From the NCBI RefSeq assembly GCF_964355755.1, contig NC_092672.1, positions 4,464,001 through 4,528,000 on the forward strand: a stretch of DNA of 64,000 nt, given 5' to 3'. Position 1 is the stretch's first letter; the number at the start of each line of letters is the position of its first letter. Source of the DNA: Antedon mediterranea. Taxonomy: Eukaryota > Echinodermata > Crinoidea > Comatulida > Antedonidae. Positions 22,601-32,228 of this stretch are shown here, one piece after another. Position numbers and translations under genes: made by a program. Under the pieces are notes generated by a model. It did not search any database and was not told the origin of the DNA. It saw nothing but the letters and a program-made list of their open reading frames with translations.

Positions 22601-22966
22601 ATAGGGGTATCCCCTTGAATAGGGTTATCCCCTTGAATAGGGTTATCCCATTTTATTTCGTATTCTTCATTTTATCTTCTATTCTGTCCGTTGATGAGGG
22701 TGTGTCATAAAGAAGGTTTACTGTAGTGACTTTACTATTTGAACACACTGAAATTACTGCAATGTTTGGAATAAACGCTTTTTTGTACACATGCATACAA
22801 GTTTGCATATACAGTACTGTATTGGAATGATTAAGAGATTTAAATATTTACATGCTTTTATTTTAAAATTTAGGCCAACAGTGAAGCAGCCCAAGGCAAA
22901 TACGAAGGCGGTGTGAAAGGGTTCAGTTCAGAAGAATCATCATTTGTCGCTGGATACTCTTATTAA
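19698..22966 (+). CDS. ALDO: Fructose-bisphosphate aldolase, class I, 6 coding exons
   Basis: Exons: 19698-19800, 19993-20204, 20601-20819, 21701-21784, 22048-22422, 22874-22966. Phases agree and the product is 361 aa, close to the usual 363-364. The enzyme cleaves fructose 1,6-bisphosphate to dihydroxyacetone phosphate and glyceraldehyde 3-phosphate in glycolysis, in the cytosol. Seen: [12 protein letters not shown] (24-35) with the active-site Asp31, [15 protein letters not shown] around 122, [10 protein letters not shown] with the Schiff-base Lys228, [20 protein letters not shown], and a C-terminal Tyr361 as needed for full FBP activity. Which vertebrate paralogue (A, B or C) it matches cannot be said; it is probably the single pre-duplication gene. 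Intron 2 contains MITE C with a nested SINE tail, intron 3 MITE D, and intron 5 a 17 bp array. Confidence 0.97.
20210..20465. mobile_element. MITE C copy 4 split by a SINE tail (aldolase intron 2)
   Basis: The left part (20210-20285) starts GTGTCTACACTATCAATCTG, about 5 bp after the exon 2 donor. The right part (about 20398-20465) carries CCATATTTGGGCACGTCACA and ends TTTGATAGTGTGGACAGAGC. Between them about 115 bp has been inserted, including the SINE 3' tail at 20335-20397. Confidence 0.8.
20335..20397 (+). mobile_element. SINE 3' tail nested in MITE C
   Basis: CATCCTGTAATTGGCGATAT then CGCTGTTGGATGTATGTGAA plus an A-rich (AATAA)n end matches the last about 60 bp of the SINE at 39466-39680. 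It is 5'-truncated, as expected from LINE-driven retroposition. Confidence 0.75.
20950..21350. mobile_element. Long-armed MITE D (aldolase intron 3)
   Basis: The ends AAGGCCCATTTACACTAGGA and TCCTAGTGTAAATGGGCCTT are exact complements. Homology between arms continues inward for about 170 bp on each side (CGATCGACGATAAATA/TATTTATCGTCCATCG, TTCTAGAACTATAGAATAA/TTATCCTATAGTTCTAGAA, CCAATCAAATGACGTCATGA). The whole element can fold into one imperfect hairpin. No ORF. Confidence 0.85.
22480..22650 (+). repeat. 17-19 bp CCCCTTGAATAGG array (aldolase intron 5)
   Basis: Seven to nine units such as TCATCCCCTTGAATAGGG follow one another. It is related to the arrays at 11207 and 59395. The 61 aa minus-strand ORF here (repeated MTLFKG) is a by-product. 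Confidence 0.8.
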
Positions 22967-23013
22967 AACAATCACCCATTGCCATGACAACAGTAAACAA
23001 AAGTAATTAGTTT

Positions 23014-23019
23014 AATAAA
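23014..23019 (+). terminator. Candidate aldolase poly(A) signal
   Basis: AATAAA 48 nt after the aldolase stop. A later AATAAA at 23668-23673 could serve a longer 3' UTR; the sequence alone does not decide between them. Confidence 0.45.
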
Positions 23020-23845
23020 CAATTGATGTCAACATTAAAACATAGTTATTAATATAGATGGTAAAATCATGTTAGATTTTATTTTTTATAGAATATAAAA
23101 AATCTAAATGCATTTGTGGGATTGTTTCAATTGTATTCTTGAGGTAAACAACATTCTTAATGTTCCATGGAAAAAAAATAAATTTTTTTTTCTCCATGAT
23201 TTTGTACCATGCAGATTGAAATGTGTGTTTGGTTGTTGGATTATATTCTTTCAATCAAGTTTAGTGTAGTATAATATTCTGGAGTTTGTTAATAATTAAT
23301 ATAATATTATTTGGAAATAAAAAAGCAATAGTATATTGACATAATTATGTCACGTGGAGTAGCCTACTGTATCAAAAGTATAAGTATAATATTCACAGTG
23401 TTTGTAGTATAATTTTCAGAAAGTATTTAAAAGTTCTAATTCCCAACTGGCATTCAAAGAATTCTTTTCTCTGTCTGGTTTTAATTTTTTTCCTGAAATG
23501 ATAGTATTTTAAAATTACATTCCTAGCTCCTGGACAACTTTGTCAAAAATCACATATTACTACAAAACACAACTACAGTACCATTGATATTGTTTGGTAG
23601 ATGGTGCTTTCATATAACGCGATTTATCAGTACATATGTGAACCCTTGTCAATGTAGTGATGTTCGAAATAAATCAATCTGAAACCATACAGTGCTTGTG
23701 ACTTATTGTTTATTTTGATGGTCTTTTTGTAATATACAGTAACAGTATACAGTACTCATGGATGTAATGTTTTGCATGTTCAAATATTTGTTACATATTG
23801 CCCTCTATAATAATGGATTACAGTTTTTAACACATGTACCATAAT

Positions 23846-23965
23846 GTCTACGGCCATACCACGTTGAACACACCGGTTCTCGTCCGAACACCGAAGTTAA
23901 GCAACGTCGGGCCCGGTCAGTACTTGGATGGGAGACCGCTTGGGAATACCGGGTGCTGTAGACTT
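23846..23965 (+). rRNA. 5S ribosomal RNA
   Basis: A 120 bp match to eukaryotic 5S rRNA: starts GTCTACGGCCATACCAC, contains GAACACCGAAGTTAAGCAAC, then TACTTGGATGGGAGACCGC (internal promoter region), and ends GGGTGCTGTAGAC. The closing helix (GTCTAC/GTAGAC) and helix II (ACGTTG/CAACGT) pair perfectly, and a TTTTT terminator follows at 23964-23968. All of this suggests a working gene. No second copy lies in the window, so it is a dispersed copy or an orphan from a tandem array. Confidence 0.9.
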
Positions 23966-24309
23966 TTTAGTAATTTTTATTGATACAAAGAAAAAATAGT
24001 GTGTTTACATACATTTGTCATTTTATACAGTTTTTTTTAATTTCAATTTTAATGTCACGCGTGTGAAACATTTAATTTTAGTCACGTGATTTACTTTGTT
24101 TATTTTTGTGTGTACTGTACTTCCGTACTACCAGGGAAGATTAACTCTTCCCTGGTACTACTGACAGTACTGTACTCGACTCACACGCCACACACGTGCA
24201 GCAGCTAGGCCGGCCAGAGGGCTAGGAGGGGAGAGAGAGGGACACACAAGACATTACGTAATTACCAGCTGGAAAATTGAGGGTATCGACTATTGCGCCA
24301 CCACACTGC

Positions 24310-24500
24310 TGAGTGTAAATAGTACTAGATACTAATTAAATTAAGCCTAGTAGTAGTACTGTAGTCGTGTAGTAGTAGCTAGTAGGGCTAGGCCTACCTA
24401 CAGTACAGTATGAATGAGTAGATAGATAGTAGCCGCATGCAGCTAGCTAAGCTGGCTAGAGGTCTCTCTAGTACTAGTAGGCTAGTCTAGGTTAGCTATC
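24310..24500. repeat. CTAG-rich island upstream of PISD
   Basis: Dense in TAGTAG, CTAGTAGG, GCTAGCTAAG and TAGGCCTA words. It lies in the region that should hold the PISD promoter or first exon. An ATG at 24437 opens a 17-codon basic Ser-rich frame that ends in TAG at the only nearby donor and is out of phase with the next PISD exon, so it was not accepted as the missing exon. Confidence 0.45.
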
Positions 24501-24665
24501 CGCTAAAGGAAGGTAGGGCAGGGCCTATATGCTTAGCTATCTATGCCTATCAAACTTAACTACTATCTTACTTAACCATATATACATACGCATATAGATC
24601 CCACCATTCTTCATTGACTCAACTGTGCACTGTTTGAGGTTTCCTAAAAATAAAATCAACTTGAA

Positions 24666-25220
24666 TATTGTAACACTGTTTATAATCCTATTAGAAAACG
24701 AGATCAGGATGAAATAGAGAAGGTCCAGCAAAGAGCAACAAGATTGATTCCTAGGTACCGTAATATTCCTTATGAACAACGTTTGAGAATTCTTGGTCTT
24801 CCTACCATGAGATATCGAAGGCAGAGAGCAGATATTATCCAAGTTTTTAGGATTGTTAAAGGTTTCGATAGTATTTCGATCAACACATTTTTTGAATTTG
24901 ATCTAGAATCTCGGACCCGTGGACACCCATATAAACTCAAGTTTAAAGGCTCTCGTCTTAATATTAGGAGGGACACGTTCTCCAGGAGAGTTATTCTCTT
25001 ATGGAATACTCTGCCTATGGATGTAGTTTCATGTGCTACGGTGAACTTGTTCAAAGCAAAACTTAACGTCGCATGGTCTAACAACCCGCTGAAGTTTTCA
25101 CCCTATATAGAATATGATTTTATTGCTAAGAGGGGCTTTTAAGCACTGAGTGCTTCGCCTCGATCCCGTAGACGAAAGTGTACGGGAAACAAGTAAACAA
25201 GTAAACAAGTAAACATTTTT
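24666..25220 (+). mobile_element. 5'-truncated non-LTR retrotransposon (LINE), RT C-terminus
   Basis: An open frame from about 24666 to the TAA at 25140 encodes the C-terminal region of a reverse transcriptase of CR1/L2/Jockey-like type. Motifs are EIEKVQQRATRLIP, YEQRLRILGLPTMRYRRQRA, DIIQVFRIVKG, RTRGHPYKLK and FSRRVILLWNTLP. The catalytic RT core and endonuclease are absent. The stop is followed by a short 3' UTR ending in three GTAAACAA units (25190-25215), which mark the 3' end. The copy keeps its reading frame, so it may be young. Confidence 0.85.
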
Positions 25221-25915
25221 GCTTTTACGTTCTGTTTCTGCTGCAAAAAAAAACGGTTTAACAATATTATTATTAATAACCATGTGAATAAATTAACCCC
25301 AATTTTTTGGGAGTAGAAACAGGACAAATTTTCAATAACCAGTTATAGCCTGAAAACACCCAAACCAATCGATTCGGTGTTAATCAACCGGTTATAGCTG
25401 AAACGCAAAGTAACGGTCATTTGGTTGAGAGCCACTAACCGCGAGTCAATTACACTGCAGTAACGTTTGAATTGACCGCCAGTGCCCATTGCATTTTATT
25501 TAGGAGCAAAAATTTAGCAGAAATGCAGTCGATATAACAATTATATTTTTAATCTATTTTCGGCGCTATGCAAACATAACCATAAACATGATGATGTTGA
25601 TAGTACTGTACTACTATAATTAATTCTGCTCCTGTAAAAGTGTTAATATTATAATATTACAGTATGATATTATCTTTTTGTCACCCGTGACAGCAAAGAG
25701 AACTTGTACGACAATTGTCACCTGTCACCGCCATGGGTTTATGTTTATCTGTATATTGACGAAATAAATGAAATGAAAAAATGAAATATTCTCAGTACAC
25801 TCATTAAACTAGATTCTATCTTTAAATTTAATCAATAAATCCATTTAACATTTATTATTTCAGATTACGTTGCAGTCTTCATGAACCTTGGAAATTGTAC
25901 GAAATTGTTGCCATT

Positions 25916-28900
25916 ATGAGAAATTATTTAAGAAATTTAAAGTGGTTTCCTATCCCTTTAAGTGTTGGATTTGGTTACATATGTTATCAACAGTATTTCC
26001 ACATAAAGAAACGTGAACTTAGGCATGTGTATGAGGCAGAAATACCAGAAGACTTACTACTAAAAAATTGGCAAGTAAGTACAAAAAAAAAACACCAAAC
26101 AAAAAGTCATACCACTATTTATAATAGTGTTATTAAATGCTAATGGTGGAAAAATATTTCGGGTTAAGTTACCAGTATATAATGCAGCGCAAGCAGGTTG
26201 ACCAATGACAAGCTCAGTTTGAATAATCTATCAGTTGTGATTGGTCAGATCACTGGTGTTGCACTTACAGTATGTCCTTGCATTTGTCGTATTTGAATGG
26301 GAACTTTCGTTGTCAACATAAAGATTCGTTGAATACTTTTTGTATTCGATGGTAAATTTTAAACAGTTGTGCTCAACAGAAAGTCATTCGAATAGAAAAC
26401 GTTGACAATGCAGGCTTTTTCATTAAGAACATCAATCTCAACGCTCAAAATAAATAAGTACTCAACGGAAAAACTGTACTCAACGGTAAGACTTCCTATT
26501 GGATACAACAATTGCTTCACATTATTGGGAACCAGGCTTAAAGGTTTAGTGTATTTGATTGGTCCAAAGGTTTTTTTTTGTTTTTTTGCATATTAATAAA
26601 TATAAAATTACAGTACTGTAGGCTTTTAAACAGGTACGGCACGGTAATTTATTCAATTTCCTCTCATAATAAGACAAGCAACTCTATTTTAAATTGATAT
26701 ATTAAAAGGTATAGTATCCATAAACTGTATTTTAAATTCTATAAAAAAATACTTATCTTCAGGTCAGTATTTTTCCTAGCTAACTTAGCCTGAATAAGAA
26801 AAATGGTGTGATCTTTTTTTGACTGAACCATTATTAGTGTAGGTAATACATTTTTAAATAACGTTGTTTAACATCCAAATAAATTTATTTTTAGGATTTT
26901 AATGGTTAATGATTGTTTTTGGTACATTTATGAAATTGAATTAATGCTATAATTATGTTAGAACATTAGTTATGAGTAACAAATAATAAAATAAGGACAT
27001 AAAACACCCGCAATAAAAATGAACGATTCAGATAAATCGATAGAAAGTCAGTGATGCGTGTTAAGGCCTGGCATCTGTGTTTTCTCCTGATGATATGAGG
27101 AGTTGGATGGTTTTTCGTTGAATTTCTCTCCGATAAAAAGGGGATTAAAATGGAAGATTTTACGCGTTTATATGAGATATCGCACCATAATAATAACCCT
27201 AAACATGAATATGTTAGGCCAACGCGAGTTCTTTCTGATATGGGTGCTGCAGTTTCAACTTTTACTATGATATTTGTTATGTACAGCAAAAATGAATTTC
27301 AAAATCATCCTAGCCTGAATTTGACATCTTCCATGTGGGTGTTGTCCCTGGCAGCATACGTTATTTATGTTTGTGTAAACCATTTGTTTCCATCAGTTTT
27401 TAGCTTATCAGCTCAATACCTATCAGAATTAGGGCTGTGCGTATTTTGGATTCATTCCAAAAGCAAGACAGCATGTGGTTATGTTCCTGTTGGTATTCTT
27501 TTGGTGAGTAATAAATAAGCATATAAGCATTTGATTTTGCTCTCCTCCTCCCTACCGGCCGGCCGCCTAGAGAGTAGATAGAAAAGCTAGCTAGGCTAGC
27601 TTGTATATTATTTGTACTTTGCTTAGAGGCCTAGTACTGTACTGAACTCTAGCATCTATAAAGTCATACTCATGGCCTAGAAGTGGAAGGTTGTTAATGT
27701 TAGCCAGTGTAGGCAATGTTATTGTTAATGTTATGTACAATCTGAACCATTTGCGTTAATATCTTTTGAAATTGCACTTTTGATTAATTTTTATTTATTT
27801 ATGTTTTTTGTCCAATTACAATTGTTGCTTCTTCCCTTTTTTCCCATTTATCCCTTGTTCCCTTTCACTCAGTAAAAAAATCTTTTTTTTCCCACGACTG
27901 TGTTAGGATAGTTGTATACTGTCTGTATTTTTTTTGGCAACATGTATTATGTAAGAAAATGCCCTTCCTGCCTGAAATCAAACCTGCTTGGTTAGTATAG
28001 ACTTTGACCTGTCACCCTGCATACTTGACTTCACGCTGTTCCTCTTGTGTTCTTGAGTTGCGTGAAATCAAACTGATTTTATTTCATGTGGCGATGTTTG
28101 CAGCACTTTTGTGATTTATTACGCAATACATACTTTGCGTCAATACTAGATCTTCTTCTCTGATGATTTATCATTTCTTTTTGTATAATAGTAATAATAC
28201 ACAAGTCTGCATGTAAATGATACTATCAGTCTCTGAGTGCTGTACAGTATATGTACAAAACAAGGACTTAAAACACCTGGTACAAATAAAATATATACAT
28301 TTTTATTATAATTTAATTTTATACATTTTCATTGTGCCATTGGGACTAAACCGTTTTATAGGTGTTTACCAGAATATGATGACCTGTCATTAGAATAATT
28401 TATTAAATAAATACTATAATATTACATGGCACCCACTATGAATTAAGTCGTCGTGGGATGACATTTAAAAAAAAAATGAAAAAAAATATTAACATGTATA
28501 ATATAAGCTAAAAATAATTATCTTGTTTATACCCATAATTTATCAGATTGTACAGAGTAATTACATACTTAAGATGTTTATCTGGACAGTTAATATTGAT
28601 ACAATACTAACTGACTGATATGATTGTTTGTGGCCTAATGTGGTGCTACTGTACCTGTATTGAAAAGAATGAAGGATGATGGTTTTAAAGCATCCTGTAA
28701 TTTGTTGTGTTGATTTTATTGATTGTGGTTGAAAAATAAAAGATTATAATATACATCATACTGTGCTTGAATACTTGGAGCCTAGCAACTGATGATTTTA
28801 AGACCGTTTTTTTATCTCCTTTATGTAACAGTCTTATCAGGCCTTGTCTTTTAAGGCGATTGAGTGCGATCACTGACACCTAACTGCCCTTGAGGAGTGC

Positions 28901-31900
28901 GATTTACAACACGCTTAAATTTGTTTAAATAAAGTTCTACACACCAAAATACAAAAACAGCACACCTAGCATCCCTGAATGTATTGAGGAGTGCAATTTG
29001 TAGCACACCTATAATTTTCAAAAGACAAGGCCTGCTGTAATGGCCCGGTGGGCATTAAAATGTTAATTTTTCTTTTTTACTATTACTGTACAGTAGGTCT
29101 TTAACAACAAAAATTACACAAATTGATTATTATTAATTTATTTTTTTAGGTAACTTTGTATCGTACGCTGCCTCTTAGGACCGTATCGCGGTGCTGGGGA
29201 TCAGTGAACAGCTTAGAAGTGCCTGTGTTTCTAAGGAAACCAATGTATGGTTTATATAGTACTCTATTTAAAGTTAATATAGAAGAAGCTGAAAATCCAG
29301 ATCTAGCATCTTACAACCATCTACAAGCTTTCTTCACAAGAAATTTGAAGCCCAATGTCAGAGAAATTAGTAGCAAAGAGTTGGTATGTTAGTTAGTGCT
29401 AAATATTATATGAAATAAAAATGAGTAGCATTATATCAACCTGTTTACTAACATAGTATTTCAACAGTACAGTTATAAAGCCCTGTCTGCACTATCAAAA
29501 TTTATGTAACAAAAGAAATGTGATGTGCCCATATATGGACTTGATGATGTCATATCACTACCATATTTGGGCATATCATTACCATTTTTGGGCACATCAC
29601 TCTTTTTACTGTAAAGTATTAGTAGATACACTTTATTGTCAAATAAAACTGTTATTAAATATAAATTCTAGACTTGGCTCCTCATTACAATCAATTAAAA
29701 CATCCATAAAACCATTAACACAACAACAAAAAAACACAAAATAAGTTACAATTATCGAAAGGGTAAAAATATTGAATATCACAATTGTTGCTTAAAACTG
29801 ATACTGTACAAATAAAGAATTGATATATTGTTTAGAATAGTTATTTTTTATTGTCATATGTTGGTACCATTTATATTTAGTGTTTGTTTTTTTAGACAAG
29901 CCCATGTGACGGTCGTGTGCTTTACCATGGCAAGGTTGAAAACAGTCAAGTTGAACAAATAAAAGGCGTGTCATATTCCCTTAAGATGTTTTTAGGTCCA
30001 AATTCATGGAATAACAACTCGAATACTGTCAGTCATGAGGTAAGCTGTTCATAAAATTGTTAGTTATTTTGATAATTAGAATCAGAAAAATTAGATAATT
30101 ACTGTATTATTAAATTAGAAAATTATAGTGGAAAGTGCCTGATGTCTGATTTTATGATGCTTGGCTACCAATCCAAGGGTCCTGGGTTGAAGTCCTGTCA
30201 TACATGTATGTCGGGATTTTATCTAATGACAAATTACAACTCCAAGACTTGTAATAAGACTTTGTTTATGTAGAGCATCTTGTGTAGAGGAGGAAGATAG
30301 ACGGAATGTTGTAATATTTACTGTACACATGCTATATCCAATGTCTTTATGCATCTTGTGCTTATTTTCTAGGCTACAGATGAAAAGTATCATCTCTCAC
30401 TGGGAGTAAAGCCAGGGAACGAACTGTACCATGTGGTAATCTATTTAGCACCAGGAGACTACCATCAATTCCATTCACCAGCTGACTGGACAGTGGTACA
30501 TCGAAGGCACTTCCCAGGTATTGTACAACCTCTGCTGAAAACCCATCTCTTTCGAATAGCATATGAAATGACATAATTTCCACCTTGCCTTGTGGATGTA
30601 GCGCTTTGGAGAAAATTTTATTTTGGTTAAGCGCTATTCAAAAGACAATTATTATTATTATTATTAACCTCCATTTTATCCTCTTTGGATGATAATACGA
30701 TAATTTATGAACATATGATGTACATAAATTTATTTTGTGATTATTATTAGTCGACTGTACAGCTGCTACCCTTGTAAAAGTTGAATAAATAAATAAATAG
30801 CTCTCTTATTTTGTATAATATATATATTAACTATGCAATATATTGTTCCTTGTTCGCCTTATATTGAAATAAACAAACAAAGCATTGTCTTCTACAGTAT
30901 TTCCTTCCAATCCCCACAACCGATACTCACGCCCTTCGATCTGAGGCAGCTTGAGGAATTAAAAGCCTTTTAATTCCTCTCTAGCCAGCCATCAGCTTAT
31001 ATCATCAGCAATTTTTGTGATTGCCTAATGGTGTGTTGTTAATTCACTAAACAAACAGATTTAGAAACACATATATTCCATCAGCTATCAAGTTGTATAA
31101 TAGAGATTTCAAATGCTTATTACTCATGTTTCTGTTACATTTCCCTGTTTATTATTTATTTTAGTCTTGTAATATATGTTATATTTATACTAACTTGAGT
31201 GTACCTAAGGACCCATATCTCATAACTGTATATTTTTGCCGTTGTGACAATAAAGTTTTATCGTATCGTATCGTATGTCACAATCATTAATGTATGTAGA
31301 ATTTAATACCTTATTGTTATTTTTCAAGAAATGGATGAGAATAAAATTTGAATCTTGATCAATTTTCTTTCTTTTATAGGGGATTTGTTTTCAGTGAATC
31401 CCGGTGTTGCCAAAATTATCAAAGGTCTTTTTAATTACAATGAGCGTGTAGTGCTGATGGGTAACTGGAAGCATGGCCTGTTTTCAATGACGGCAGTTGG
31501 TGCAACAAACGTTGGTTCAATTGATATCAATTTTGATAAGGTATGTTTTGTTCCTGTCATTTTGATACCCCATGTGTATGGATGCATGCAATAGCAAACA
31601 TAAACCTTTTCTCTTTACCTCTGTCTACACTATCAAACTTTATGTGACAAAAAAATGTGATGTGCCCATATATGGACATGATGATGTCATGTCACTACCA
31701 TATTTAGGCATATCACAACCATATTTGGGCACATCACACTTTTTTGTCACATAAAGTTTGATAGTGTAGACAAAGCTTAAGAGGGGGAGTTGGTACTTTT
31801 TTTTAAATTTTTTTTTATAGTATTGTTTCTGAATAACAATTTATTTTGTGGGTTTTATTCTTTTCAGGATTTAAAAACTAATTGTAGAGGGCGCTATAAA

Positions 31901-32104
31901 AAAGGAGACTTCAAAGATAACTCATTTATTTCAAATACGAATGATAAATCGCAGAGTGGGGTAGGCTTAAAAAAAGGTGAAGTTTGTGGAAAGTTCAACT
32001 TAGGCTCTACAATTGTGTTAATATTTGAAGCCCCCTGTAACTTTCAATTTAATGTGAACCCTGGACAGGTAGTTAAATTAGGAGAGCAGTTGGGCAACTT
32101 ATGA
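25916..32104 (+). CDS. PISD: Phosphatidylserine decarboxylase, mitochondrial, 6 exons found
   Basis: Exons: 25916-26074 (exon begins at acceptor 25864), 29150-29383, 29896-30039, 30373-30517, 31380-31540, 31868-32104. These total 359 aa in consistent phase. The enzyme makes phosphatidylethanolamine from phosphatidylserine at the inner mitochondrial membrane. Residues 10-28 form a membrane helix. Catalytic features are SPCDGR with Asp136, FHSPADW with His213, [20 protein letters not shown], and the self-processing LGST motif (326-329), where Gly327-Ser328 is cut to form the pyruvoyl beta/alpha subunits. The frame before Met25916 stays open to the acceptor in one phase only, so an upstream presequence exon may exist but was not found. 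The first intron (26075-29149) contains another ORF (27150-27503). Confidence 0.95.
26188..26310. mobile_element. Degraded relative of foldback element B
   Basis: AGCGCAAGCAGGTTGACCAA then TGACAAGCTCAGTTTGAATA and, 40 bp on, a complementary TGTGATTGGTCA resemble the arm of element B and the sequence at 715-760. Ends are worn and boundaries approximate. It lies in PISD intron 1. Confidence 0.45.
27150..27503 (+). CDS. Unidentified membrane-protein-like ORF in PISD intron 1
   Basis: I do not recognise this protein. A 118-codon frame starts at an ATG in good context (AAAATGG), with an in-frame TGA about 50 nt upstream. It reaches a consensus donor (GTGAGT, GT at 27504) exactly at a codon boundary; read on, it stops at 27518. 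After a charged, His/Asn-rich N-terminus ([16 protein letters not shown]) come hydrophobic stretches at about 34-45, 62-83, 86-103 and 110-118. Because it ends in phase 0 and the next PISD exon (29150) begins in phase 0, it could be an alternative first exon of PISD, the first exon of a nested gene, or chance. Confidence 0.35.
27570..27670. repeat. CTAG-rich island after the intronic ORF
   Basis: Contains GCCGCCTAGAGAG, GCTAGCTAGGCTAGC and AGGCCTAGTACTGTAC. It starts about 65 bp after the putative donor at 27504, resembling the island just inside TUFM intron 2. Confidence 0.45.
28055..28150 (+). mobile_element. Fragment of foldback element A
   Basis: GAAATCAAACTGATTTTATT, GCGATGTTTGCAGCACTTTT and TTACGCAATACATACTTTGC then GTCAATAC match the interior and right arm of element A (about 366-458). 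The outer end is missing. Confidence 0.65.
28839..29034 (-). mobile_element. Inverted-repeat element I copy 2 (PISD intron 1)
   Basis: The ends CAGGCCTTGTCTTTT and AAAAGACAAGGCCTG are exact complements, the clearest termini of this family. The interior matches copies at 18578 and 49020 on the opposite strand. About 196 bp, no ORF. Confidence 0.85.
29478..29620. mobile_element. MITE C copy 5 (PISD intron 2)
   Basis: The left end AAGCCCTGTCTGCACTATCA, the interior TGTGCCCATATATGGAC, and two CCATATTTGGGCA-type units are present. The right arm is worn (TTTACTGTAAAGTA). Confidence 0.8.
30130..30300 (+). mobile_element. Second SINE-like family, copy 1 (PISD intron 3)
   Basis: A tRNA-like head (TGATGCTTGGCT, then 35 bp later GGGTTGAAGTCC) is followed by a body with AGACTTGTAATAAGACTTTG then TTTATGTAGAGCATCTTGTG. 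The body recurs on the minus strand at 54500-54600. Confidence 0.6.
30524..30664 (+). mobile_element. LINE 3' end starting at the PISD exon 4 donor
   Basis: Directly after the donor (GT at 30518) a frame reads [15 protein letters not shown] and a stop, typical of the RT C-terminus of CR1/L2-like LINEs. A tail follows with GTAGCGCTTTGGAGAA, TTAAGCGCTATTCAAAAGAC and (ATT)n. Only about 140 bp remain. Confidence 0.65.
31140..31278 (+). mobile_element. LINE 3' tail with (ATCGT)n end (PISD intron 4)
   Basis: TTGTGACAATAAAGTTTT followed by three ATCGT units is the form of a non-LTR retrotransposon 3' end. Nothing coding remains. It lies about 100 bp before the exon at 31380. Confidence 0.5.
31618..31778. 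mobile_element. MITE C copy 6 (PISD intron 5)
   Basis: The best-preserved copy: ends CTCTGTCTACACTATCAAAC and GTTTGATAGTGTAGACAAAG; arms pair through TTTATGTGACAAAAAA; the interior has two CCATATTTGGGCA-type units and GACATGATGATGTCATGTC. Confidence 0.9.
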
Positions 32105-32222
32105 TGTTGTTTTTCTACGATTATTTATAGATATTTATAGTTGAAAGTGAGGGCCCTTGTTTCTGTGGTGTTTTTAACTGTGTTCTACTTTAATTATTTC
32201 ATTACCATTGCCTAGTATTACC

Positions 32223-32228
32223 AATAAA
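32223..32228 (+). terminator. PISD poly(A) signal
   Basis: AATAAA 119 nt after the PISD stop codon, the nearest canonical hexamer. Confidence 0.5.

Noticed and set aside
24437-24490. Short basic frame (MQLAKLARGLSSTSRLV) as the missing PISD presequence exon
   Set aside because: The frame hits TAG at the only nearby donor, and its phase does not fit the exon at 25864.
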